Assembly: GCA_020633415.1 (NCBI GenBank)
Contig: JACKDQ010000017.1
Location: forward strand, 1 to 64,000
Direction: 5' to 3'
Length of the DNA stretch: 64,000 nt
DNA from: Deltaproteobacteria bacterium
GTDB taxonomy: Bacteria > Myxococcota_A > Polyangia > GCA-2747355
In this document: positions 25,271-33,354 of the stretch, one piece after another
How the letters are laid out: every line of letters begins with the position of its first letter
Position numbering within the stretch: the stretch's first letter is position 1
The notes under the pieces: model-generated
Told to the model about the DNA's origin: nothing
Database searches by the model: none
The model's input: only the letters and a program-made list of their open reading frames with translations
Program-made: the position numbers and the translations under genes

Positions 25271-26035
25271 TTAGCGCTGGGGTCCGGGGAAGAAGGCATT
25301 GGTGCGCGCTAGGTACTCTCGGTACTCTGGGCGACGGGCGACAATTGTGCGCTCAAGCAAGGTCACGCCCGACACGCGCAACAGCAGGACGGTCATCACG
25401 ACAGGACCGGCGACCACCCACCAGGGGCCGGCGGCTAGACCGACCAGGCCGATGCCCCACCAGAAGCAAAAGTCGCCGAAGTAGTTGGGATGGCGGCTGT
25501 GGCGCCACAGGCCGCGCTGCATCACCGCTTTGTGGTTGTTGGGATCGGCCTTGAATCGGGCTAGCTGCAAGTCGGCGATGGACTCGTAGGCCAGGCCGAA
25601 TGCGGCGAGCAGGAAACCAAGGGCGTCGAGTGTCGTGAGCGAACTGCGTGATAACATCGCGCTGTGTAGCGGCAGCGCGATCAGCAGCGCGAGGCAAGCC
25701 TGCAGCCAAAACACGGTCAGCAAACTGCGGAGGGCGAAGGTGCGGCCGACGCTCCGGCGCATCGCTTGGTAGCGGCGGTCTTCTCCTTTGCCGACGGCGC
25801 GCCAGCCGAGATGGCCGGCGAGGCGCAGGCTCCAGGCGCCGACGATCCCGAGCAGGATCAGCGCGCGCACGTGCTGCGGGCCCAAGAGCCAACCGACGAC
25901 GGTGACCATCAGAAAGAGTGGCCCCCAGAACACGTCGACGATGCTGACGTCGCGCAGCCAGAGACTGACAACCCACAGCGCGGTGACGACCAGACCGAGT
26001 ACTGCGGCCGAAACGAACAACTGCTGCGCTAACAC
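25271..26035 (-). CDS. DUF1295 membrane protein (steroid 5-alpha-reductase/ICMT-like)
   Basis: The 254-residue integral membrane protein has about six hydrophobic helices. The DUF1295 signature includes VSIVDVFWGP, the RRY..MR region, and the C-terminal block LWRHSRHPNYFGDFCFWWGI with TLLERTI and PEYREYLARTNAFFPGP. Family members are believed to act on lipid chains (reductase or methyltransferase-like). DUF1295 genes are recurrent neighbours of COG2907/DUF1365/CFA operons. This is the last gene of the eight-gene operon and overlaps the preceding gene by 7 bp. Confidence 0.88.
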   Translation of the reverse strand: MLAQQLFVSAAVLGLVVTALWVVSLWLRDVSIVDVFWGPLFLMVTVVGWLLGPQHVRALILLGIVGAWSLRLAGHLGWRAVGKGEDRRYQAMRRSVGRTFALRSLLTVFWLQACLALLIALPLHSAMLSRSSLTTLDALGFLLAAFGLAYESIADLQLARFKADPNNHKAVMQRGLWRHSRHPNYFGDFCFWWGIGLVGLAAGPWWVVAGPVVMTVLLLRVSGVTLLERTIVARRPEYREYLARTNAFFPGPQR

Positions 26036-26628
26036 GAGGAGACCTCCGCTCGTCGATTCAGCCGCCCGACCGCAAGGCGCTGTCTTCGGCCGTCGATCTT
26101 TCGTGCAATCAGCACCACCGTGGGGAGCGCTAACGACCAGAGGCCGGCGACGGCGAGAGGGGAGAACGATCTCGTTAGCGCAATGACTTCCAACCGCTCA
26201 CCGCCCCAGTAGGCCAAGGGACCGGCGATTGCGCCGATGATCATCACCGTCCATGTTGGCCGCCGCTGAAGCCAGCGCAACGACGCGCGGCAGGAGAGCG
26301 CGAGCGCTGCCCACAAGCTGCCCATCCATGGGGGCGGCAGGATGCCCGCGGCGCCGGCGAAGCGCGCCGCGCCCAGCGCGATCAGCATGGCGTCGACGGT
26401 AAACCCGACGGTGGCGGCACCTCCCGCCGTAGCCAAGGTCGGCCACAGGCGGCGATCGGCCAGCGCGTGGAGCAAGACGTAGGGCACAATGGCCAATGGT
26501 GCCCATGCGGCAGCGTCGGTGCGCGCCACAAGGACGCAAGCCCACCAGACTGCCTGGTGCGCCACGAAGTCGACGAGCGACCACCGTCGGCTAACGATCA
26601 GCGGGGTCACGTCGCACCCATAGGACAC
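26029..26628 (-). CDS. DUF2878 membrane protein
   Basis: The ~199-residue protein with four to five hydrophobic helices matches DUF2878 in layout: DFVAHQAVWWACVL, TVGFTVDAMLIALGAARF, PPPWMGSLWAALAL and PLAYWGGERL. The start is uncertain: a GTG at 26628 overlaps the preceding gene by 38 bp, and another GTG about 18 bp inside would shorten it by 6 residues. DUF2878 commonly travels with CFA-synthase/COG2907 gene groups; its reaction is unknown. Confidence 0.82.
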   Translation of the reverse strand: MSYGCDVTPLIVSRRWSLVDFVAHQAVWWACVLVARTDAAAWAPLAIVPYVLLHALADRRLWPTLATAGGAATVGFTVDAMLIALGAARFAGAAGILPPPWMGSLWAALALSCRASLRWLQRRPTWTVMIIGAIAGPLAYWGGERLEVIALTRSFSPLAVAGLWSLALPTVVLIARKIDGRRQRLAVGRLNRRAEVSSC

Positions 26629-27316
26629 TGGTGACGATCATCACGGAAAGCCAGAACGGAGCGGCAACCAGCAACCATTGCGCGGCAGGCGCCCAGACCG
26701 CCTGACCGGCGACAGGCAGGGTGAGCAAGCCGGAGACCACGCTCAACGCTCGCATCGCACGGGACAGTTGAGTTCCGCCCAAACCAACGAGCAACAGGCC
26801 GAGGCCGAGGCCGAGATTGAAAAAGGCATCGAGGGTCAACGATGTCCCTAAGAGCCCGCGTGCAACGGCATCGCAGGCAGCGCCACAGTTGCCGACGTGG
26901 TAGGCGACGACGAGCGGCGCCAGCGTGCCCGCGGCGTTAAAGAGCGAGACCACAGCGATCAGCGCGCCACCGCTGCGCGCCCAGGAGCCACCTGCCCAGC
27001 GCCCGAGTCCGCTGGCCCAGGCGGCCATGGCGATCAAACCGATGGTAAAGGTGACCGACGACGCCGCGGCGGCGATGGGCTGGGCAAAGGTTTGTTCGAC
27101 CCATTGGGCGAGCTGGTCGAGCTTGTAGGCGGCCGGTGCGTTCCAGAGCAGCGCGACGGCAGCAACGTTGCCGAGGACGCCGAGCAGACCGGCGATGCCG
27201 GCTACGCGCAAGCGCGTTCGTCCGCCTCGCGAAGCGGCTTGCGCCGCGGATCGGCGCTCCCTGCGAGAGCGGAGCGGATCCAATGACCAGTGACTGACAA
27301 CTAGTCGGCGTTCCAT
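26591..27316 (-). CDS. Polytopic membrane protein of unknown function
   Basis: The 241-residue protein has a basic N-terminus (~40 residues) and about six transmembrane segments, including GLLGVLGNVAAVALLWNAP, SVTFTIGLIAMAAW and LGLGLGLLLVGLGGTQL. Two cysteines in CGAAC lie in a loop. No domain name comes to mind. It sits 1 bp after the desaturase stop and overlaps DUF2878, so it is part of the lipid operon and may assist membrane lipid modification. Confidence 0.7.
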   Translation of the reverse strand: MERRLVVSHWSLDPLRSRRERRSAAQAASRGGRTRLRVAGIAGLLGVLGNVAAVALLWNAPAAYKLDQLAQWVEQTFAQPIAAAASSVTFTIGLIAMAAWASGLGRWAGGSWARSGGALIAVVSLFNAAGTLAPLVVAYHVGNCGAACDAVARGLLGTSLTLDAFFNLGLGLGLLLVGLGGTQLSRAMRALSVVSGLLTLPVAGQAVWAPAAQWLLVAAPFWLSVMIVTSVLWVRRDPADR

Positions 27317-27317
27317 T

Positions 27318-28907
27318 TTATTCTCCCTGCGGCGTTCGGCCGTAGCGGTAGCCGATGGTTACGCTCTGCTGATCGCCGTCTACGGTTTGTATGTTCGACA
27401 CGCCTCGATAGCTCAACAATCGCCGACCGTCGCGCAGATAGTCGACTTCCAAATGCGGCGCCAGAAGACGTAGGACCCAGCTGTCGATCTCAACGCGCAG
27501 GCGCACCACGCCTGGCTGTGGGTCGGAGAGTTTACGCACCCGAAAGCGGTAGGTGTCAAAGCGCGATGGGATGGCGAAATTTACCCGGAGGGTTTGGCCG
27601 CGCTCGAGGGCGTCGAAGTTGTTGCGCACGAAATGGTGTAACCCCTGCCCGAGGACAAGTGGCGCGCTGCGCGGCAGAGCGATCAGTTCGGAGTGCCCCC
27701 TAGCGGTGAGCACGAGTCGGTCGCCAACGACGGCCGCGCCCTCGGAAAAGGCAGGTCTGCGGTAGTCCGTGAACCTGTAGTCGGGGGCGTGGGTATTTTT
27801 GCGAAAATCGGACTCGAGCTGGGCGATCAGGTTACCCTCGGCGCTGTAGTAGCGCGTCAGTACGCGCGTCAGTCGCCCCTTCGCGCGATGCTCTCGATGG
27901 ATCTCGCGGTAGGCTACCCGACCGTCCTTGGTCCGCGCGACCCCGCTGAAGGTGAATCGCTCGGCCGCCGCGCTCTCGGCGGGTAAGAGCAATAGCGCGA
28001 GCGCAAGCAGTGGACGCGCTAGCCGAGCGACCGGCGGACGCGCTGATGATGTCGGCGTCACGCGAGCGTAGGCGGGGACCGGCTTCAGTTCCCAGACCAG
28101 TCCGAGGGCAGAGAGTAGGCGCAGTGCGTAATAGCTGATATCGATCTCCCACCAGCGGAAGCCCTGGCGGGCACTCGAGGGAGCGTGGTGGTGGTTGTTG
28201 TGCCAGCCTTCACCGAAGGTCAGCAGCGCCAATAGCGCGTTGTTGCGGCTGTCGTCGCGCGTCGCAAAGCGCCGTTGACCCCAGAGGTGCGCGAGCGAGT
28301 TGATCGTGAAGGTCACGTGGTAAAGCACCACGACCGCGAGGAAATAACCGCCGATCAGCAGCTTGGCGCCGCCGACGGTCGCGACGACGCTGCCGAAGAC
28401 CAGCGGTGGCACCCAGTACCAGCGCTCCAGCCAGCGCAGTTCGGGAAAGCGAGCGAAGTCGCGCACAAGCTCGAGGCGGGCAGTCTCGTGACGGTTGCAG
28501 AGGAACCAGCCGATGTGGCTCCAAAAGAAGCCGCGCCGAGGGGTGTGCACGTCACGATCGTCGTCGGCATGTTTGTGATGGTGGCGGTGGTGACCCGCCC
28601 ACCACAAAACCCCACGCTGGATCGTCAGCTGGGCGCCGAGCGCTAAGAGGAACTGCATCGCGCGGCCGGTGCGAAAGGCGCGATGAGAAAAGTAGCGGTG
28701 GTACCCGGCGGTAATCAAGAACATCCCCACGGCGTAGAACACGCCGAAGAAGATCAGCTCGCGTCGGCCCAGTCCGAGCCAATACAGGGCGATCAGCGAG
28801 AGATGAATTGCCCAAAACGGTGCCGAAAGGAACCAGTCGATACGGTGATCTTCATCGGGCGATAGCCGCGCCTTCAGTTGCTGCCAACGCATGATCAAGT
28901 TCTCCAC
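27318..28907 (-). CDS. Acyl-lipid/acyl-CoA desaturase fused to a secreted-type C-terminal domain
   Basis: The 529-residue protein is a front-end fatty acid desaturase with the three histidine boxes HRYFSH (70-75), HHRHHHKH (106-113) and EGWHNNHHHA (233-242) and four membrane helices. At ~294-317 an internal signal-peptide-like stretch (RLARPLLALALLLLPAESAAAERF) is followed by a soluble ~200-residue domain (FSGVARTKDGRVAYREIHREH..., GQGLHHFVRNNFDALERGQ). The C-terminal part resembles small exported proteins found as separate genes near such operons (DUF6134-like, tentative). No stop separates the parts. Its start overlaps the CFA synthase gene by 13 bp. Confidence 0.85.
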   Translation of the reverse strand: MENLIMRWQQLKARLSPDEDHRIDWFLSAPFWAIHLSLIALYWLGLGRRELIFFGVFYAVGMFLITAGYHRYFSHRAFRTGRAMQFLLALGAQLTIQRGVLWWAGHHRHHHKHADDDRDVHTPRRGFFWSHIGWFLCNRHETARLELVRDFARFPELRWLERWYWVPPLVFGSVVATVGGAKLLIGGYFLAVVVLYHVTFTINSLAHLWGQRRFATRDDSRNNALLALLTFGEGWHNNHHHAPSSARQGFRWWEIDISYYALRLLSALGLVWELKPVPAYARVTPTSSARPPVARLARPLLALALLLLPAESAAAERFTFSGVARTKDGRVAYREIHREHRAKGRLTRVLTRYYSAEGNLIAQLESDFRKNTHAPDYRFTDYRRPAFSEGAAVVGDRLVLTARGHSELIALPRSAPLVLGQGLHHFVRNNFDALERGQTLRVNFAIPSRFDTYRFRVRKLSDPQPGVVRLRVEIDSWVLRLLAPHLEVDYLRDGRRLLSYRGVSNIQTVDGDQQSVTIGYRYGRTPQGE

Positions 28908-30121
28908 GGGGTGCGGTCAAAGAGCATCTGCACCAGTCCGATGTGTTTCTCGGCGAAGCCACCTTCGCAGTAGCCGAGGTAGTAGTGCCACATGCGCCAG
29001 AATCGCTCGCCGTAGCGCTGCTCGATCCACTGACGATGGGGGACAAGGTTTTCTCGCCACGCAGCTAGGGTGCGCGCGTAGTGCGGTGTGTAGTCGTCGA
29101 GCTCGCGCAGGCGCAGGTCTGAACTCGTCGTTGCCGCCGTGATCAGGGCGGTCACCGATGGAATGCAGCTCCCGGGAAAGATATAGCGCTTGATGAAGTC
29201 GGGCTCGCTCTTGGCTCGCTCGAAGTGTTGATCCGCTATCGTGATCGCCTGCAGTGCCATCCTTCCGCCGGGGCGCAATAGGTTGGCGCACTGCGAGAAG
29301 AAGGTCGGATAAAACTCTGCTCCGACGGCCTCGATCATCTCCACGGAGACTAGCTTGTCGTAGCTGCCGCGTAAGTCGCGGTAGTCTTCTTTGACGACCT
29401 CGATGCGATCGGCAAGCCCCGCCTTTGCGATGCGCTCGCGGGCTAGGGCGTACTGCTCGTCGGAAATGGTCGTTGTTGTCACTCGGCAGCCGTAGTGCTC
29501 GGCAGCGTGCATCGCCATCGAACCCCAGCCGGTGCCGATTTCCAACAGGTGGTCGTTGGCGCTCAGCGCAAGGCGTCGACAAAGCAGGTCGAGCTTGTAG
29601 CGGCTCGCCTGCTCCAGCGTCATCTCGGGATCGGCAAAGATTGCAGACGAGTAGGTCATCGTTGGATCGAGCATGCGCTCGAAGAGGTCGTTGCCCAGGT
29701 CATAGTGTTCGTGAATGTTGCGCTTGCTTCCCGCGCGGGTGTTGCGCTGGCGTGCGTAGTAACGACGAGCAACCCAGAGCGCCAGGCGGGCGATGCCTGT
29801 GTCCATTCCATCGAGCACATCAATGTTGCGTGCGAAGATGCGGATCAGCGCGGTGATGTCTTCGCAGTCCCACTCGCCAGCGATGTAGCTCTCCGCCGCG
29901 CCCAGCGAGCCACCGAGGGCCACCCGGCGGAAAAATCGTCGGTCGTGCACACGCACGTGGGCCGCCAAGTCTGCATTGTCGCCGAAGGTCCGCGTGGCAC
30001 CGTCAAAAGTGATCAGCAGCTGGCCATGGCGTACATTTTTCAGTGTGGCGTAGATGCCGCGCTCGAGGGCCTGCGGTGATCTTATCTGCGTCTGTTCGGA
30101 AATTGTTTGTGCGCGGTTCAT
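28895..30121 (-). CDS. Cyclopropane-fatty-acyl-phospholipid synthase-like methyltransferase (second copy)
   Basis: The 408-residue protein belongs to the CFA synthase family. It has an N-terminal domain, the linker YDLGNDLFERMLDPTMTYSSAIF, the SAM site LLEIGTGWGSMAMHAAEHYGCRVTTTTIS, VSVEMIEAVG and the C-terminal FWRMWHYYLGYCEGGF. It transfers a methyl(ene) group from SAM to a double bond of membrane phospholipid chains. The ATG at 30121 overlaps the stop of DUF1365 by 4 bp (ATGA). It is one of two CFA-type enzymes in the operon (the other at 32213) and clearly diverged from it. Confidence 0.92.
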   Translation of the reverse strand: MNRAQTISEQTQIRSPQALERGIYATLKNVRHGQLLITFDGATRTFGDNADLAAHVRVHDRRFFRRVALGGSLGAAESYIAGEWDCEDITALIRIFARNIDVLDGMDTGIARLALWVARRYYARQRNTRAGSKRNIHEHYDLGNDLFERMLDPTMTYSSAIFADPEMTLEQASRYKLDLLCRRLALSANDHLLEIGTGWGSMAMHAAEHYGCRVTTTTISDEQYALARERIAKAGLADRIEVVKEDYRDLRGSYDKLVSVEMIEAVGAEFYPTFFSQCANLLRPGGRMALQAITIADQHFERAKSEPDFIKRYIFPGSCIPSVTALITAATTSSDLRLRELDDYTPHYARTLAAWRENLVPHRQWIEQRYGERFWRMWHYYLGYCEGGFAEKHIGLVQMLFDRTPWRT

Positions 30122-30957
30122 CTTTGCTGCTCCTCGATGGATGCGACCTCGGGCGATACCGGGTCGGCCGTTAAGCCGAAGCGCGCGCGGCCGCGGTGCA
30201 TCGGGCACGACGTCGCGATCCGGGGATGGTCGAAAACGGGTGTTCGTTTGATCCAGAGGCGAAGGGCCTGCCAGTAGATTGCGGCGTGCAGCTTGAGGCT
30301 GATCAGCGGCATGCTCAGGGTCGCGCGCCAGAGGGCCTTGCGACTGAGCTCGCGTCGCCTGAGCGTGAGTTGTGCGCGAAAGACCTCACTGCCGTCTTCT
30401 GTGTTGCGCATCGCCACGCGCAGTGTCTCGTTCGGTGCTGTCAGGCGCCAGTGATAGCGCTGCTCCATCGGAAAGAAGGGTGAGACGTGAAAGGCCTTGG
30501 GAAACGCATCTGTCGCCAGCTGATGGCGCGCGTCGAGCACGTAGGCGTGACGCTCGTTCCAGGGGGTGTTGGTGATTTCGGCCACGACCGCCTCGAGGGT
30601 TTTTCCGTCGGCGGCAAAGCAATAGTAAAAGCTGACTGGGTTGAAGACGTAGCCCAATGAGCGCACGTGGGTTAGCAACCGCACCGGACCCTGGGGGCGC
30701 TTGCCCAGCTCACGCTCGACATCGTCGAGAACTGTCTGCTTCAGATCGAGCGCTGCGTCACCGCGGTAGTCGCGCCGATAGAATGAATGCAACCCCCAGC
30801 GCTCCCGCGTTAACAGGCGACCGAGGCCTAGTGTCGGCAGCTCGTCAAGGTCGAGGTAGAGCATGTAAAGCCGATAGGCGAATGCATGTCGACGAGGAAC
30901 GTGGCGCACGTGTGCGACGCGACCGACGTAAATCGCGCTGGCGAGTGATCGGTTCAT
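30118..30957 (-). CDS. DUF1365 family protein
   Basis: The 279-residue protein has the DUF1365 signature: the N-terminal YVGRVAHVRHVPRRHAFAYRLYMLYLDLDEL, LLTHVRSLGYVFNPVSFYYCF, EITNTPWNERHAYVL and KAFHVSPFFPMEQRYHW. Members are encoded with COG2907 and CFA synthase in many proteobacteria, including singlet-oxygen regulons. The activity is unknown but linked to fatty acid modification. Its start overlaps the end of COG2907 by 4 bp. Confidence 0.93.
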   Translation of the reverse strand: MNRSLASAIYVGRVAHVRHVPRRHAFAYRLYMLYLDLDELPTLGLGRLLTRERWGLHSFYRRDYRGDAALDLKQTVLDDVERELGKRPQGPVRLLTHVRSLGYVFNPVSFYYCFAADGKTLEAVVAEITNTPWNERHAYVLDARHQLATDAFPKAFHVSPFFPMEQRYHWRLTAPNETLRVAMRNTEDGSEVFRAQLTLRRRELSRKALWRATLSMPLISLKLHAAIYWQALRLWIKRTPVFDHPRIATSCPMHRGRARFGLTADPVSPEVASIEEQQR

Positions 30958-32210
30958 GCCGCAACCTCTACGTGCCGGCGGCGGAGTTGGGCGACGACGC
31001 GCTTTGCGCTGACCACGCCGTCCTCGTGGAAGCCGTTACGGAAGTAGGCGCCGCAATACGATATCCCTGCGTTATCGATCAGCTCAGCGTGGCGCGCCTG
31101 GGCCGCTACAGACTCGGGCGTGAAGATCGGATGATAATAGGTCTCGCGCCGGATGACCCGCTCTGGTGCCACCGCCTGGCTATGGTTGAGGGTGACGAAA
31201 TAGTTGGTGGTCGTGTCGAGGGGCTGCAGCGAGTTCATCCAGTAGGTCAGGCAAGCGCCGTCGACCCCTTCGTCGTCCAGGTGGACATTCCAGGACGCCC
31301 AGCTGCGGCGTAGGCGCGGCATCACCGAGCTGTCGGTGTGCAATAGGACCTCGTTGCGCTGGTAGGGGATGGCGCCGAGGACTTGCGTCTCGACGGCCTT
31401 GGGTGCTTCGAGCGAGCGCAGCGCTTGGTCGCTGTGGCAGGCGAAAATTACGTGGTCGTAGGCGGTGGTTTCACCGTCGCACGACACGTCGAGGCGGCCA
31501 TCGCTTCGACGTCGCACCGACCGAACTGGTGTTGCCAAGCGTAGGCGGCCTCGAAAGCGCGCGGCGAAGGCCTGCAGATAGCGATGAGAACCGCCGGCGA
31601 CGGTCAGCCAAGTCGGGCGATTTTCCACCTGCAAAAAGCCGTGGTTGTCGAAGAAGCGCACGAGGAAGCGCGCAGGGAAGCGCGCAGCACCATCGCGAGT
31701 AGTGGACCACAACGCGCGTACCATCGGGATCATGTGGTCGTCGATGAAGGCGCGCGAGTAGCCGTTGACCTCGAGCCAGCTGAGCAGAGGGACTTCGCCC
31801 TCCTCACCGAGAAGCCGCGGCGCCTGACGGTAAAAGCGCATGATATCGAAGACCATCCGATAAAAGCGAGGGCTGACCAGGTGTCGTCGCTGTGAAAAGA
31901 GCGTTGAGAGGTTGTGCCCGTTGTATTCGAAATCGCGCGCCGTGCTGCTCACGCTGAAGCTCATGTCGCTCTCGACCCAGTCGACCCCCAGCTCGCGCAG
32001 CAAGGCGACGAAGTTGGGGTAGGTCTTCTCGTTGAACACGATAAAGCCCGTATCCACTGCCACGCTCCGACCGTTTTCGTCGACGACGGCCGTGTTGGTA
32101 TGGCCGCCGAGCCGTGGTCGCGCTTCGTAGAGCACGACGTCGTGCTGGCTGCAGAGTTCGTGAGCACAGACGACACCCGATATGCCCGAACCGATCACCG
32201 CGATGCGCAT
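30954..32210 (-). CDS. FAD-dependent amine-oxidase-like protein (COG2907)
   Basis: The 418-residue flavoprotein starts MRIAVIGSGISGVVCAHEL, an ADP-binding GxGxxG motif, followed by YEARPRLGGHTNTA, VDTGFIVFNEKTYPNF and the substrate/flavin block DHVIFACHSDQALRSL. The C-terminus contains GISYCGAYFRNGFHEDGV. The family is a predicted NAD/FAD-binding protein of lipid modification operons. It precedes DUF1365 and follows the first CFA-type gene by 2 bp. Confidence 0.93.
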   Translation of the reverse strand: MRIAVIGSGISGVVCAHELCSQHDVVLYEARPRLGGHTNTAVVDENGRSVAVDTGFIVFNEKTYPNFVALLRELGVDWVESDMSFSVSSTARDFEYNGHNLSTLFSQRRHLVSPRFYRMVFDIMRFYRQAPRLLGEEGEVPLLSWLEVNGYSRAFIDDHMIPMVRALWSTTRDGAARFPARFLVRFFDNHGFLQVENRPTWLTVAGGSHRYLQAFAARFRGRLRLATPVRSVRRRSDGRLDVSCDGETTAYDHVIFACHSDQALRSLEAPKAVETQVLGAIPYQRNEVLLHTDSSVMPRLRRSWASWNVHLDDEGVDGACLTYWMNSLQPLDTTTNYFVTLNHSQAVAPERVIRRETYYHPIFTPESVAAQARHAELIDNAGISYCGAYFRNGFHEDGVVSAKRVVAQLRRRHVEVAA

Positions 32211-32212
32211 GA

Positions 32213-33253
32213 CTAGACCTCACTCGCCCGGGGGGCCAGTCGGTAGTGGCAGACCAGCCACTCCCGGCCATTTTCGTAGCCAAACAGCTCGGCGCAGGCG
32301 TTGAAAAAGATCAACCAGCGCTGAACCAGCCGGCGCGCTTCGCGGCGCCCCACATCGGCTGAGAGCAGCTCGACCAGTTCGTCACGCCGCCTTTGCAGGT
32401 TGCTGGCCCAAGCATCGGCGGTGCGCTGATAGTGCGTACCGTCGACGTCCCAGCGCGCTTCGATCTCGAAGGGCATCTCGAGGTGCTCTAGCAGGTCGGC
32501 GGCGGGCATCATGCCGCCGGTGAAAAAATGTCGGCCCATCCAATCGTCGTCGGCTGCCGTCTCGAACGGGTAGACGAAGTGGCGGTGGGCAAAGAAGTGC
32601 AGGAACAGGCGACCGTCGGGTTCTAGCCAGCCGCGGATGCGCGCGAGCATCTGCTGCCAGTTGCGCATATGCTCGAACATCTCGATGGAGACCACACGAT
32701 CAAAGGTCTGGTCGATCGAAAAGTCGTTCATGTCCACCGTCAGCACCGTCAGATTGCTCAATCCTTCGGCCTCGGCGCGGCCTTGGATGTGCCGGCGTTG
32801 CGAGCTTGAGTTTGAGACTGCGACGATGCGCGCGTTGGGGAACCGCCGCGCCATCCACAACGTCAGACTGCCCCAACCGCAGCCGAGCTCGAGGATGCGC
32901 TGCCCGTCAGCCAGCTCAGCACGCCGCGCGGTCAGCGTCAGCATCGCCTCTTCAGCTTCGTCGAGGCTGACGTGCTCACCAGCAAAGTAGCCCGAACTGT
33001 ACTTGAGCTGTGCGCCAAGGACCTTCTCGTAAAAGGCTGCCGGTACCTCGTAGTGCTGGGCGTTCGCCGCATCGGTGGCCAACGCGACCGGCGCTTCGGC
33101 CATTTGCGCGACAAATCGTCTTAGCGCGCGACGCTCGGCGTCCTCGCGAGCGGATTCCTCGGCCAGCCGTTTGCGCAACAGGTCGCGAATACCGCGGCGG
33201 ATCAGTGGGTTCGGGATGAGTCTTCGTTCTGCGAGTTGAATTCCGATGTTCAT
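32213..33253 (-). CDS. CFA-synthase-family SAM methyltransferase (first gene of lipid operon)
   Basis: The 346-residue SAM methyltransferase has the block YEVPAAFYEKVLGAQLKYSSGYF, a SAM loop ILELGCGWGSLTLWMARRFP, VVSIEMFEHMRNW and C-terminal WLIFFNACAELFGYENGREWLVCHYRL. It is shorter and more divergent than canonical CFA synthase. It belongs to the group often found with COG2907 and DUF1365, some members of which methylate unsaturated fatty acyl chains. As the first gene it lies 100 bp from the divergent cobalamin-type regulator and its promoter region. Confidence 0.9.
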   Translation of the reverse strand: MNIGIQLAERRLIPNPLIRRGIRDLLRKRLAEESAREDAERRALRRFVAQMAEAPVALATDAANAQHYEVPAAFYEKVLGAQLKYSSGYFAGEHVSLDEAEEAMLTLTARRAELADGQRILELGCGWGSLTLWMARRFPNARIVAVSNSSSQRRHIQGRAEAEGLSNLTVLTVDMNDFSIDQTFDRVVSIEMFEHMRNWQQMLARIRGWLEPDGRLFLHFFAHRHFVYPFETAADDDWMGRHFFTGGMMPAADLLEHLEMPFEIEARWDVDGTHYQRTADAWASNLQRRRDELVELLSADVGRREARRLVQRWLIFFNACAELFGYENGREWLVCHYRLAPRASEV

Positions 33254-33261
33254 GAGAGCTA

Positions 33262-33288
33262 TTTTGGCCGAAAAGGACGACTTGTCAA
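33262..33288 (-). promoter_or_regulatory. Promoter candidate for the lipid-modification operon
   Basis: On the minus strand a perfect TTGACA (33288-33283) is followed after 16 bp by CAAAAT (33267-33262, 4 of 6 to TATAAT). A start point a few bases further would fall almost on the ATG at 33253, hinting at a leaderless or very short leader. CGACT/CGTC half-sites overlap this box and the opposite promoter. Confidence 0.5.
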
Positions 33289-33319
33289 TGCAAAAAACGA
33301 CTAAATCGTCTCAATCGGC

Positions 33320-33347
33320 TTGACAGATTTGCTGTGGCGTTAATAAT
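33320..33347 (+). promoter_or_regulatory. Promoter candidate for the cobalamin-type regulator gene
   Basis: TTGACA (33320-33325) and AATAAT (33342-33347, 5 of 6 to TATAAT) are 16 bp apart. The expected start point lies at about the ATG (33355), so the mRNA may be leaderless. Between the two divergent -35 boxes are short CGACT and ATCGTC sites (33274-33312), including ACGA-CTAAA-TCGT, that are operator candidates for autoregulation. Confidence 0.55.
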
Positions 33348-33354
33348 GGTCGCT

